Positions 33,261-44,366 of a stretch of DNA of 64,000 nt are shown here, in pieces. Below the pieces are notes generated by a model. It did no database searches and was not told the DNA's origin. It saw only the letters and a program-made list of their open reading frames with translations. Numbering within the stretch: position 1 is the first letter of the stretch; each line of letters starts with the position of its first letter. This stretch comes from Hexactinellida sp. DTS-2022 (taxonomy: Eukaryota; Porifera; Hexactinellida): positions 4,154,001 to 4,218,000 of the forward strand of contig JAPNXP010000005.1 of the NCBI GenBank assembly GCA_028753945.1, written 5' to 3'. The translations under genes and the position numbers were made by a program.

Positions 33261-33655
33261 TCTTGTAAAATAATTTGTCATGCTTTAAAATTCCATGCAC
33301 AATTACTGCATCTTCTCAGACATGGATTTACTTAATTAAATAATTGAAATAGCTAACAAATCATACTTTAAAATTATTTTATACATGTCTAACATGTCTC
33401 AGGGTTGCCAACTCTCCTGATTTGGCGGGAGTCTCGCGCTTTTTTGCCTTTTTTCTCCCATCCTCCCGACCTCCCGCCAAACTTTTCAAACTCCCGCTTT
33501 TTTTGAAATTGTTTCAATACTTATATTTAATGATAAATAAGTAAATAACTGGATTTTTTGCTAAAATTAGTCAAGATACAAGTACCAAGTTTTGTTCTAC
33601 TCGTATACTTGTAAGTTAGTTAAGAATATTTAGCCCCTTATTAATACACTGTACC

Positions 33656-33760
33656 AGGGACGTCGCCAGGATTTTTCATCTAGGGGGGGCGGCAAAATTA
33701 CCAGGGGGGGCATGCCCCCCCTCCCCCCCCCCCCCCTCACAAAATTCGTATCAACGAGAG
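33656..33760. repeat. CAGGGACGTCGCCAGG element end with C/G runs
   Basis: The terminus CAGGGACGTCGCCAGG, then TTTTTCATCTAGGGGGG, matches in inverted form the piece at 48286-48357. The matching other end was not found nearby. Confidence 0.55.
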
Positions 33761-34365
33761 TCGATTATAATATGAAATTATCAAGTTTTTATCTTATATA
33801 TTAAATCTAAATGGTTTGTTTTTTTGTTCGGAATTGATTGAGAAACTGGTTAAGAGAGACTGGTTCGGAATTGATTGAGAAACTGGTCAATCTCAAAAGG
33901 TAACAAAACCTTTAGCCAATTAAATTCGAGCGTGGCACAGTATGGATTAGCAGCTAGCATTCAATTAGTATAAATTGATTTAGTGTCTCTAACATTTGTT
34001 AAGCGGAATTATAGAATGCCAATCTGAAACTGCAATTTAATTGTGCGAGAGAAAAATAATAAATCCAATCAATTATTTGTAATTTACATGTTTTGAAGGG
34101 TCGTGGCCGCTTACTTCCAACGACTATATATGGAGTAATTATGTAAGCTGATTCCAAATATGATGTTGTTAACAACCCATGTGTATATATTTGTTGTTTA
34201 GATGTAGACGTTATAAGGAATTTACAAACGTTTACTTCTGTTATTTGTTGGTTGGGATATATGAGGCACCAGAAGGGTGCTTTCTGCAGCCGCGCAGCGA
34301 AAGCAAGCGAAGCGCGCTTGTATACATAATAATATACCTAATAATAATAATAATAATAATATTAA

Positions 34366-34492
34366 AAAATCCAAAATTGCAGCCTGTGCCGACAGCATGT
34401 TCCTTTGGTGGCCCTATATTTTGGTGGTGGTTTATTGATAGTGCCTCCAAAGGAACTTGCTGTCGGGACAGGCTGCAATTTTGGATTTTTTT
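34366..34492. mobile_element. Palindromic miniature element P, copy 3
   Basis: CCAAAATTGCAGCCTGTGCC at the left faces its inverted partner ending TGCAATTTTGGATTTTTT. It follows a short (AAT)n run and precedes the inverted repeat unit B. Confidence 0.85.
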
Positions 34493-35172
34493 TTCGCCAA
34501 GTCATCAACGCCCAAGGTGTGAAGAACCATTTGTTAATTGGTCCTTGTCACAAGGAACGGCAGATAAATTTGAAGTTTGTTCTATCATAAACCATCTTGA
34601 GTTTAATGCCATTCATTCATTATGTATTGATAATAAATTATATTATCAGTTATTTATTTTAGCAATGTTATCCACGGTGAGTTGAGTAGAGTCAACAAAT
34701 TCCATATATTATATTATTTTATTTATTCCTTGTATAGTATTACTACAATTAAATAGAAGCCAGCTGGAATTTATAAGTTAAATCAATATAATTATCGCAA
34801 GTTGAATCAATAGAGTAAGATTTAACAAGTTAAATAAATATAATTATCACAAGTTGAAAGAATAGAGTAGGATTTAACATGTTAAATCAATATAATTATT
34901 ACAAGTTGAAAGAATAGAATTAGATTTAACAGTTTTACTGAATCTCAAGTGTGAGGAAACACAGGGGATTGGCACCCCAAATATGGCACAAACCTAGGCT
35001 AATTTGAACATTTGTGAATGGCCAAAAGGTGTAGAATTTAATTCTCTATCCGTACATGTAAATTTTATCAAGCTCAATATTAATTATTTCATGTTATGAG
35101 CCATAATTATTTAAATAGGTGTTAAAATTATTTGATAAAAAATCGTAACCCCAGGTGCAAATTAGACGGTCA
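34493..35172. repeat. Repeat unit B, copy 3 (inverted)
   Basis: The reverse complement matches 30800-31470: it contains the complements of AATGAATGAATGGCATTAAA, of the TTAACTTGTTAAATC blocks and of GTGTAGAATTTAATTCTC. Units TCAATATAATTATCACAAG repeat three or four times here. Confidence 0.7.
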
Positions 35173-35436
35173 CTCCGAAGCTACATGCCAAGTTTCAGCC
35201 CTCAATGTATACAAGTGTTATACAGGGTAAAAACCCTAACCATCTAAGGAAGTGCCTAACCAAACTTTTTAAGGTTTTAATTGATACTTTAGGTCACTAG
35301 GAATAGTTTAAGCCCAGACAATATTTTTGAAAATTGTTGGTTTTCACACAAACGGTGACGTCATCACACGACTAATTTTTCACACTATCGGTAATAACTA
35401 TTGATCTATATGTCGCCATGACATGAAATTTATATA

Positions 35437-35630
35437 CAGTCAGGTCTGCTTATTATGAACAAGATTTCGTCTGCTTAATATGAAGATTTTTTATTATGAA
35501 CAAACCCTACGGTCCCAATTTAACTACTTACATAGGGTTTGTATTAAGTTGAGTTCGCTTATTATGAAGTCTCTCTATTATGAACACAATTTTTGGTCCT
35601 TTGAATGTCCATAATAAAAGAACCTGACTG
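35437..35630. mobile_element. pogo-like miniature element, CAGTCAGGT family, copy 2
   Basis: The ends CAGTCAGGTCTGCTTATTAT and AAAGAACCTGACTG lie between TA dinucleotides. The right arm of the palindrome lacks it near 38833, so it inserted after the palindrome formed. Confidence 0.9.
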
Positions 35631-36839
35631 TATTTGAATAGGGCGTAAGAAAACCTATCGATTGATGTATAAATTATTTTAATCAGACGTCATCTGTATT
35701 TTTGTTTATGACGTCATCATAAATTTACTTTCGAGGGATTCAGCTGTTTATCACGACAAACGTCACTTTACTCGATTTGAATTATTATGTTGACCTTATG
35801 CATGTTATAAATAACTTCCGCAAAGGACGTACACACGTTTTCGCAATTTTCGGAACTATAATATAGACTAATACTTAGTAAATATACGACAATAATCCAC
35901 CGATACATATATTCCAATATGTCTGGTGAAAAGATTGTGCATTTTTTGAGATAAAAGCACCCAATTATGTACAGTTGTTGCATTTTAGCTACTGATCACC
36001 TTTAGCTATTGCGCATAGCCCAATTTATGGAAAAATGAAATATTCAGGGGGTCAAAGATTAGTGCCCAATGGAATTCTCCGGCAGTATGAACCAAGGATA
36101 GACCATTCAAATGCATTCATTTCGACTGTATATTGTCAGATTCGTCCTCAGCACTAAATTTCCAGCATTTGAGGGCAATATTTACTATATTTGGGGAAAT
36201 TATTCTTCGTTATTCCAGTGCAACAGTAGGAATGTTGTAACATTCCGATCTCAAAATTGCTACTAGCCATATCGAGTGATACCTTGTTTTCTCGGCTCTG
36301 CGTACTGGGTGCGACTTTTGCTATTAGAAACACTCTAAATCAGGGTTTTTTTAAGGTTGAGACCTTGGTGCAACTCAGCGCGGCCTTGGTGTAACTCAAC
36401 ACTGCAGAGGCTGCTGCCGACCCGAATCGTGGTGTAACTCCAAAAAATCTTAGTGCAAATTTTACACCAAGATCGGCCTTAAAAAAAACCCTGCTCTAAA
36501 TATTAAAAAGTATGCAGGATTTTATACAGAAAAGTTTCCTATGATTACTCATTAGCATCCTAGAAACAATCACATCGCCAACTGGGGGTCAGGGGGGCGC
36601 TGTTAGCCCTCCAGTGGGGTCCAGAGGCAAAGCCCCTGGAAGCCAGTAACAATACTAGAGTACTAGTACTAGATCCAGCAGTAGAGTGCTATTGCTATTC
36701 GCCAAGGAAAATAGGGGCGACGCCAGGATGCCCCATCCTCTGTATAAAACCCTGGTATGTATTGTTCCATATTCCTGCACAAGGCATAATGACCCAGAAA
36801 TTTTGATTCGGCATTTTCAACACCTATAATGCTTCAATA

Positions 36840-37014
36840 CAGTAGATGTCGGATATGCACACCGGTTATAAGAACATATCGGATATAAGCACATTATGTT
36901 GGAAAACGTTTGCCATGTATAATTTATGTCGGTTATAACCACATGCCGGTTATAAGCACCATAAGTGCAGTTCCCGACGATGTGCTTATAACCGGCATCC
37001 ACTGTATTTTCAAA
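36840..37014. mobile_element. pogo-like miniature element (CAGTAGATGTCGG ends)
   Basis: The ends CAGTAGATGTCGG and CCGGCATCCACTG are inverted with two mismatches, and TA lies outside. GGTTATAA-type words repeat inside. It is absent from the matching place on the right arm, confirming a later insertion. Confidence 0.88.
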
Positions 37015-39076
37015 TAAAAGGGATTGTTTCAATAATATCATTTATGCAAGGTCCTTGTGTCTAATTAGCATCCATTGCTGAATTCTTTATCCAAAGTATC
37101 TATTTGCATGGCCGTAAATCCGTAAATAGTGGGAGGATGAAGTACCACACTTTATATTACTTATTAATAAAGATAAAATTCAAAAATAATATCAAAAGTA
37201 GACTGAAATTTCCATAGATCTTTCTAAGTATTTCAGATCTACTAGCAAATTCCCTTGCTAAATAATCAACGTATAGCTTTCAAATGCTATAATAATAGAA
37301 AGTTACAAATGCTATAATAATAGAAATACATTTGGCATTTTAATGCTGAAGATTTGTTTAGAAAGTAGTCGGAAGATACTCCATTAAGGCATCCTCTAAA
37401 CACAAAATGGGGGGTATGATTGTATGGAGCATCACATCCACTCCAAAGGATGGGGATATATCCCCCACCAATCCCCCCTGGATATACGCCCACGTCTATT
37501 TGGCATAATAGGCATTATTCTAGTTCAAATAATAATAAATTCTAACTACTTTCAGCAATTTATCGCTAATTAGACCAAGAACCTTGCATTAATAACATCA
37601 TTGAAAACAATCCCTTTTTTTGGAATATATTGAAGCATTATAGGTGTTGAAAATGCCGAATCAAAATTTCTGGGTCATTATGCCTTGTGCAGGAATATGG
37701 AACAATACATACCAGGGTTTTATACAGAGGATGGGGCATCCTGGCGTCGCCCCTATTTTCCTTGGCGAATAGCAATAGCACTCTACTGCTGGATCTAGTA
37801 CTAGTACTCTAGTATTGTTACTGGCTTCCAGGGGCTTTGCCTCTGGACCCCACTGGAGGGCTAACAGCGCCCCCCTGACCCCCAGTTGGCGATGTGATTG
37901 TTTCTAGGATGCTAATGAGTAATCATAGGAAACTTTTCTGTATAAAATCCTGCATACTTTTTAATATTTAGAGCAGGGTTTTTTTTAAGGCCGATCTTGG
38001 TGTAAAATTTGCACTAAGATTTTTTGGAGTTACACCACGATTCGGGTCGGCAGCAGCCTCTGCAGTGTTGAGTTACACCAAGGCCGCGCTGAGTTGCACC
38101 AAGGTCTCAACCTTAAAAAAACCCTGATTTAGAGTGTTTCTAATAGCAAAAGTCGCACCCAGTACGCAGAGCCGAGAAAACAAGGTATCACTCGATATGG
38201 CTAGTAGCAATTTTGAGATCGGAATGTTACAACATTCCTACTGTTGCACTGGAATAACGAAGAATAATTTCCCCAAATATAGTAAATATTGCCCTCAAAT
38301 GCTGGAAATTTAGTGCTGAGGACGAATCTGACAATATACAGTCGAAATGAATGCATTTGAATGGTCTATCCTTGGTTCATACTGCCGGAGAATTCCATTG
38401 GGCACTAATCTTTGACCCCCTGAATATTTCATTTTTCCATAAATTGGGCTATGCGCAATAGCTAAAGGTGATCAGTAGCTAAAATGCAACAACTGTACAT
38501 AATTGGGTGCTTTTATCTCAAAAAATGCACAATCTTTTCACCAGACATATTGGAATATATGTATCGGTGGATTATTGTCGTATATTTACTAAGTATTAGT
38601 CTATATTATAGTTCCGAAAATTGCGAAAACGTGTGTACGTCCTTTGCGGAAGTTATTTATAACATGCATAAGGTCAACATAATAATTCAAATCGAGTAAA
38701 GTGACGTTTGTCGTGATAAACAGCTGAATCCCTCGAAAGTAAATTTATGATGACGTCATAAACAAAAATACAGATGACGTCTGATTAAAATAATTTATAC
38801 ATCAATCGATAGGTTTTCTTACGCCCTATTCAAATATACAACTTTCATGTCATGGCGACATATAGATCAATAGTTATTACCGATAGTGTGAAAAATTAGT
38901 CGTGTGATGACGTCACCGTTTGTGTGAAAACCAACAAATTTCAAAATGTTGTCTGGACTTAAACTATTCCTAGTGACCTAAAGTATCAATTAAAACCTTA
39001 AAAAGTTTGGTTAGGCACTTCCTTAGATGGTTAGGGTTTTACCCTGTATATGTGGCCAGGGCACCTGCTACTGAGA

Positions 39077-39218
39077 AAAAATAAAAAAAATAAAGGCAGT
39101 GATTCCAATACTGGGCCACTATACTATAGTATAGTCGGCACAGTAAAAATAAAAAATAATAAATAAAGGCAGTGATTCCAATACTGGGCCACTATACTAT
39201 AGTATAGTCGGCACAGTA
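39077..39218. repeat. 74-bp tandem duplication with CTATACTATAGTATAG
   Basis: Two nearly identical units contain AAAGGCAGTGATTCCAATAC, then the perfect 16-bp palindrome CTATACTATAGTATAG. The same palindrome marks the start of repeat unit B at 30690 and, one step changed, at 25405. Confidence 0.85.
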
Positions 39219-39221
39219 ATA

Positions 39222-39650
39222 TCCTGGGGGACCAAAGTTTTCATGGAAATTTGGTCCTTCTGTGCAAAATTGGTCCCTCTGAGGTTTGTGTTTATTTTGT
39301 TACCGTATTTACTAGAATAGTAGCCTAGGCGATTTTTCGCCATATTGGGAGTAAAAATTATTATGAATAACCCTGTCACGCGAAAATTGGGCCCCGAAAA
39401 ATTGATCCGGGACCAAAATTCCATGGAAAACTGGTCCTAGGACCATTTTTCCATGGAATATTGGTCCAATGTGGGACCAAAAATTTCAGGCTAGGACCAT
39501 ATTTCCACGGAATATTGGTCCCCCGGACCAATTTTTTCGGGTAAAATTGGGCGGGGAACCAATATTCCATGGAAATATGGTCCTAGGACAGTTTTCCATG
39601 GAATTTCGGTCCCCCGGACCAATTTTTTCGGGACCAATTTTCCAGTGACA
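39222..39650. repeat. GGACCAATTTTTCCATGG minisatellite
   Basis: Units of about 30-40 bases built on GGACCAA, TTCCATGGAA and TTGGTCC alternate so that many can pair. Minus-strand ORFs rich in VPKKLVRGTEIPWK-like repeats are direct translations of it. Confidence 0.75.
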
Positions 39651-39813
39651 GTTCTATTCATGATAGATTCCAAGAAATAGCATATATTTTGAGTCTCCCG
39701 CTTTTCTCCCGCTTTTTCATTTTCGACCTCCCGCTTTTTTGGTAAAACTCCCGCCAAAATGGCAAAAAATCTCCCGCTTTTTGGTTTCCAGAGGTTGGCA
39801 ACCCTGCATGTCT

Positions 39814-40180
39814 TATTAGTATATTAATAGATTCGGTTTTCAACGTATACTGGTTTGGAGATATTTCTATTTCAGATCAACGAATCTCTTGCACTGAATA
39901 CCCTTGGCAAGGTAGTGCTAATAGCTATCATAGTATTTTTTTCTTTGATCAGATTATAGTATCCAGTTATAAAGTTTAAAGTTTAATAAAATAGTTCATA
40001 TAAAATTATGTGAAAAGAGAATTAGTATTACACGACATTAATAATATAGAATCGATTCGTTGGAATAATCATTTATTAAACTAGTATATTAATTAAATTA
40101 ATTAATGATACAATCCAGCAATAAGCATAAATATACGCAGAGTGAATAAGAATAGCTGTACGTACACTCCTCAATAGGGA
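39814..40180. other. Stretch without a gene
   Basis: AT-rich sequence to the right of the hAT-type insertion. Nothing supported. Confidence 0.4.
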
Positions 40181-40184
40181 CATA

Positions 40185-40410
40185 CCTAATTTCCGGAACG
40201 GAACGGTATGGAACGATACCATTCCGGAAAATCAAAGTACCTAGTACGGGAATTGCGCGGAACGGTTCGGTAAAATATGAATGCCTAATTTCCGGCAAGA
40301 AATTATTCCGGAAAATCAAATGCCTAATGTCCGGAATATTCCATACATGATATTATAAATGCCTAATATCCGGAATACACGATTCCTTTAATTTTGATCC
40401 CTAATTCCGG
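40185..40410. repeat. CCTAATTTCCGGAA-type repeat
   Basis: CCTAATNTCCGGAA units recur about five times and GGAACGGTATGGAACG pairs with ATACCATTCCGG. The minus ORF with TEPFRAIPVLGTLIF reflects the repeat. Confidence 0.6.
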
Positions 40411-40924
40411 AACTAAGATACCTCCTTTCAGCTAACCCTCGATCGAAAGATATGTGCAATCCCGTGAATGGATACACTCCCGAGACGGGGGGAACCAAAA
40501 TAGTGATTTCAATCTCGAATCTTCCTTTCCCGCCTAAAATTCCTATATTTTTTGTTTTACCCCCGGCCTTAACCTGTTGCTGTCCAAGCTATAAGCTTGA
40601 TAATTTCCCCACCTCATTATAGCAACTTTTAGGGGAAGATGAGTCATTTTCAATTTACATACTTCTTCCAAATAGGGATTTCCAAGGCTGATAAATCTAT
40701 TATCTAGCACAGAAGAAATTGTTCGAAAAGAGAATCAGTACCGCGTAACGGGTAACAAAGCGATATCAAAATTTCTGAAGGTGTTTCCAACAATAGTGAC
40801 AACCATCTATCAGATGGCAATCTGAAGTGCTACGTGTTCAAGTGGAATCCATTTTAGCTGAATATATATTTGCCAAGGAATCGACAAACACTCTATATTA
40901 TTTCGGAAATTTAGGTCAGGGTTG

Positions 40925-41460
40925 GGGTAAATTACATTTGTTCAATTACAATTACGAATCAATTACAAGACATCTAAAATTTTCAATTGCAATTAATTAC
41001 AATTATGGATGTACGAAAATGTTCCAATTACAATTACATTTCTATTTTTCCCCCCCAATTACAATTAATTACAATTACATTGTATGGTTATTAACTTTTA
41101 CTATCAAAAGAAATGACAATCTACTATTTATGAAATATGATAGTTATAACTAGTTATCAGCATGAATCAGCCTGTAGTGGGATTTGTAGGAGGATCAAAG
41201 TGATCAAATATAGGAGGAGACATTGTAAATGAATATTGAATATACTACTTATTATAACAATCGAAAGTTCTAATTTATATAATTATTTGACTAGTATACT
41301 AGTATGTTTGGCTTCCTTGTTAACGAGGAATTAATTGTTTCATTTGTTATTTCACAGTTACATGCATTTTTAGTATTCACACCATGAAAAACTAAAACGT
41401 AATTGAAACGTAATTGAAACGTAATTGAACAATTACACCAAATGGAAAACTCAATTACGA
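40925..41460. repeat. TTACAATTAATTACAATTAC repeat block
   Basis: CAATTACAATTA words are dense at 40940-41075 and as AACGTAATTGAAACGTAATT at 41395-41450, in opposite sense. They bracket sequence next to the aldo-keto reductase relic and may be the two ends of one element. Confidence 0.5.
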
Positions 41461-41870
41461 TTAATTTGCGGTTTTAAGCAGAGACTCTAACTCCTTAATT
41501 GTAAAGTTAGATACGCCGATGCTACGGACGAGACCTTCTGCTACCAACTGTTCCAGCTCGATCCACACCTTTCCCATCTTATCGGGGTTATACCCGATGC
41601 AGTGCTCTAGTTTGAAGTCAGCGAGAGACTTCACATCCGGATTCATTTCGAATGGCAAGTAGATTAGGTAGAAATCTAAGTAGCCCAGCTTGAGCTTCTT
41701 CCTGCTGTCTTCCAAGGCTCATCTTATGGCATTGTAGTGGGTTCCACTCAGTTTGGTGGTTATGAAGAGATCTCGCTTGCAGATTCCTTCCTTCAGAGCC
41801 CACTGTATTCCGTCCCGACCTCTTCTTCGTTTTGGTACATCCAGGCACAGTCAATGTGGCGATACCCTAC
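41461..41870 (-). pseudogene. Aldo-keto reductase exon relic
   Basis: The minus strand reads GYRHIDCAWMYQNEEEVG, then, after a one-base frame change, IQWALKEGICKRDLFITTKL, an in-frame TGA, and ALEDSRKKLKLGYLDFYLI to EGLVRSIGVSNFTIKELESL. These are standard AKR blocks: the tyrosine of the catalytic tetrad lies in AWMYQ, and GVSNF is the C-terminal-side barrel strand. The usual lysine-containing TTKL strand is present. A 3' splice site CCGTGTAG precedes GGTATCG. The sequence stops at LLKTAN, before the NQVE strand, where the AATTAC repeat begins. This is one exon of a cellular NADPH-dependent oxidoreductase gene, broken and isolated among repeats. Confidence 0.85.
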
Positions 41871-41875
41871 ACGGG

Positions 41876-42665
41876 GTAGACGGAAATTTCGTCTCAGGAA
41901 TTTCGTATCCCGAAATTTGGTCTCGGAAATTTGGTCTCTTGGAATTTTCGTAACCGGAATTTTCGTATCCAGAATTTTTGTATCCAGAATATACTTTTCA
42001 CGGATATTCGTTTACATACAAATAATTTCGTTATGTTTACCAATTATATTCTCACGGGCTACTTATTTCGCAAGATAACAATCATATAGGTAATGCATCA
42101 AAATATTTATTGATGTTTAAAATGATTATGGCAGCTTCACAATCTTGATAAAAATACACAAACTGAAACACCACCTATAGTGTATGTAATACAAAACCAT
42201 TAACATCTTAAGTATAAAAATGTTTCATTTTAAATTCGAAAGTTACAATTACTGTAGTGTGGCTGAAGTTATTTCAATGTAATTGGTGAAGACTGAAGAG
42301 TACTCGATGCAAAGATAAAGCTGCTATCCAATGATTTGTCTATACTTTGGTTAGGTCAGTGGATGATGTTATGCAGTGGACATGTGAAAAACGAGGAGTT
42401 TGCAAAGCACGGATCCATAAAAGAGACAACCAAGTAATAATTCCAATACATAATACATGAAATTGAAGATGGTCACAACAAAATAGACCTTTGTGGAGCT
42501 TGGTTTCAATATATTGAACTGTTTGCCGATAAACAAATAAGTCCAAAATGTATTTAATAAGTACATGCTTAACTGGTATGGTAATCGGACACTTCGTCTA
42601 CGGACATTTCGTATAGTGAATATCTCGTATAGTCGACATCTCGTATAGTGGACATTTCGTCTAAA
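41876..42665. repeat. GGAATTTTCGTA / GACATTTCGTATAG repeats with AT-rich filler
   Basis: Short units GGAATTTCGTATCC, GGAATTTTCGTAACC and similar occur at 41880-42005, and GGACATTTCGTATAGTG-type units at 42590-42660. Between them no gene is apparent. Confidence 0.5.
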
Positions 42666-43102
42666 TATTATGTAACTGTAAATCCCTTCGTTTATACGGA
42701 TCTAACGAAGGAATTGCCAGTTCCTAAGCACTTCGTTATAACGAGAGTTCACTTTATATTCATGTTTACTTCTTGTATTTACATATTATCTATAGTATTT
42801 CAGATCAATAATTATATTTGTAATTCCCGAGCCAACATCTTCCAACACGGGATATGTTGGCGTTTACAAAATTTTATTTGTGGAAGCCTTATTACTGCAA
42901 ATGTTACCGGAAGCCTTATCAATGCTACATAACTGGAAACCTGTTCAGTGCTGTGGTTAACTGAAAACTTCATTAGTGCTGAAGAAAAGCCATACAAATT
43001 AACCGAGCCAACATCTTCCAATCTCCAACATCTTCCGTAACATAAATACAATCCCTCCTGCAAGGAAATCATCAATTTTGAAGTTACAAATGGCCATGTC
43101 AC

Positions 43103-43960
43103 TTGATACTGAACACAATCCACTTAATATTGAACTTATTAAGTCAACAAAAGGATAGAATAAAGGATTTGTATACTCTCACTGGTGTAAGTTTAGTAGG
43201 CAAACAATACTGGCTGTGTGAGAAGCGTGGAACGTGTAAGACTCGAATAACTACATCCCCAGAAGGAGCAGTATTAATACCATTACTACTTACCGAAATA
43301 ATTAGTAGTCATACTCATGCACCTGATCCAGCTCGTTCCCAAATGTTGCAGGGATATCAATTGATGAAAGACCGTGCGTTGGTTTCTGGAGAGAAAACTC
43401 GAACTATTTTAACACAAGGTCCAGTAGGATTAAATGAATCAAGCATACTAGTAGCATTACCCACTTTGAGTTCAGTTAAACGTACTATACGCCGTCATAA
43501 GAGTTTAGTTGAAGAAAATGGTATTAACCATTATTCTGCTGCTGAATTGCAAGTACCTGATAGATACAAACTCATCTTAAAAGAAGAAACATTTTTAATC
43601 TATGACTCTGGATTCGGAGATTCAAATCGAGAACTTATATTTTGTGCTCCCAGAATGTTATCACTACTGGAAGAATCTCAGAGTTGGTATGCGAACTGTA
43701 CCTTCAAAGTTGTCCCAGAACAATTTTTCCAACTGTATACTTTTCACGCGGAAAAGGACAGTATGATAATTCCATGTGTCTACGCATTGTTGACAAACAA
43801 AAGTGAGTTAACATACAAAAAACTATTTACAAAGTTACTTGATATACGTCGGGAGTTAAATCCATTCTAAGTTATGGTTGATTTCGAGAAAGCAGCTATT
43901 AATGCATTATAATCTACATTCTTGAGTGTTGCATCCGGATGTCATTTTCTTACGGGGCTT
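43103..43960 (+). pseudogene. FLYWCH-MULE transposase relic
   Basis: The 255-residue ORF begins with a FLYWCH-type zinc finger: YWLCEKRGTCKTR gives W, C and C, and SSHTHAPD gives the H-x-H (about 36-73). From about 165 it matches a MULE DDE domain: FLIYDSG, then WYANCTFKVVPEQFFQLYTF and MIIPCVYALLTNKSE. The usual catalytic Asp of the W-x-A-D-G-T-F block is Asn here (residue 198). After an in-frame TAA at 43868 the same frame continues VMVDFEKAAINAL, with the second catalytic Asp, then another stop and TFLSVASGCHF. Homology ends at about 43950 where unrelated repeat starts. It is a dead Mutator-like transposase; no terminal repeats were identified. Confidence 0.85.
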
Positions 43961-44366
43961 GCATAATAAAATGACCCCCTAAACGGTATCCATGGTTCAT
44001 ATGAAGGGGGGATCATTTTCTCATGGGGGTCAATTTCTCATGCAACAGCACTATCCCCATTTCGTTGGGCAGTTCTTCATCAATCTATGTTAAATATTCT
44101 ATTTCAAGTACGTAATCTTCAGAATTTGGACCTATTGCACTCTCAAGTTTCTCGACATATTGTTCAATCTCAAAATATCTTACCCGTGATAGGCATAGCA
44201 TGCATAAGGAAGTAAATATTTGATCCATTTCATTAAGAGATGTACAACTTACGAGACGAGCCATCACACACATTATAAATTGTTTAGTCTCTCTCTTAAG
44301 TCTCTTATTTAATTTTTGATCTATCTTGTAGCTAAAGCAGTGCATAATATGTGCAGAACATATATG

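Larger units (their letters stand above)
35219..39050. repeat. 3.8-kb palindrome with two 1.5-kb arms
   Basis: The left arm 35219-37083 and right arm 37550-39050 are inverted copies, from TATACAGGGTAA at the outer edge to GCTAATTAG near the centre. Subtracting two miniature elements present only in the left arm makes both arms about 1500 bases. Visible differences between arms are few except close to the centre. A 71-residue ORF occurs identically on both arms (35768-35983 and 38484-38699), showing the identity but not a gene. The 470-base spacer is AT-rich. A transcript through it would fold into a very long double strand. Confidence 0.92.
33400..39806. mobile_element. 6.4-kb insertion with hAT-type ends
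   Basis: The left end CAGGGTTGCCAAC and right end GTTGGCAACCCTG are perfect 13-bp inverted repeats. The exact 7-bp duplication CATGTCT lies at 33393-33399 and 39807-39813. Subterminal GGCGGGAG/CTCCCGCC words occur at both sides. The interior holds no transposase; it is filled with other repeats including the 3.8-kb palindrome. It is probably a small hAT element enlarged by later insertions. Confidence 0.7.

Noticed and set aside
33718-33740. C homopolymer as a telomere-like or regulatory signal
   Set aside because: It lies within a degenerate element end with mixed C/G runs; likely slippage or assembly noise.
30690-35172. Fucosyltransferase as cargo of a composite transposon flanked by inverted unit B copies
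   Set aside because: The right-hand copy lies inside the separate 33400-39806 insertion, which excludes the gene, so the inverted flanks do not define one element.
35768-38699. Identical 71-residue ORF on both sides of the palindrome
   Set aside because: The identity is explained by the inverted arms; the peptide has no recognisable motif and lies in non-coding repeat.
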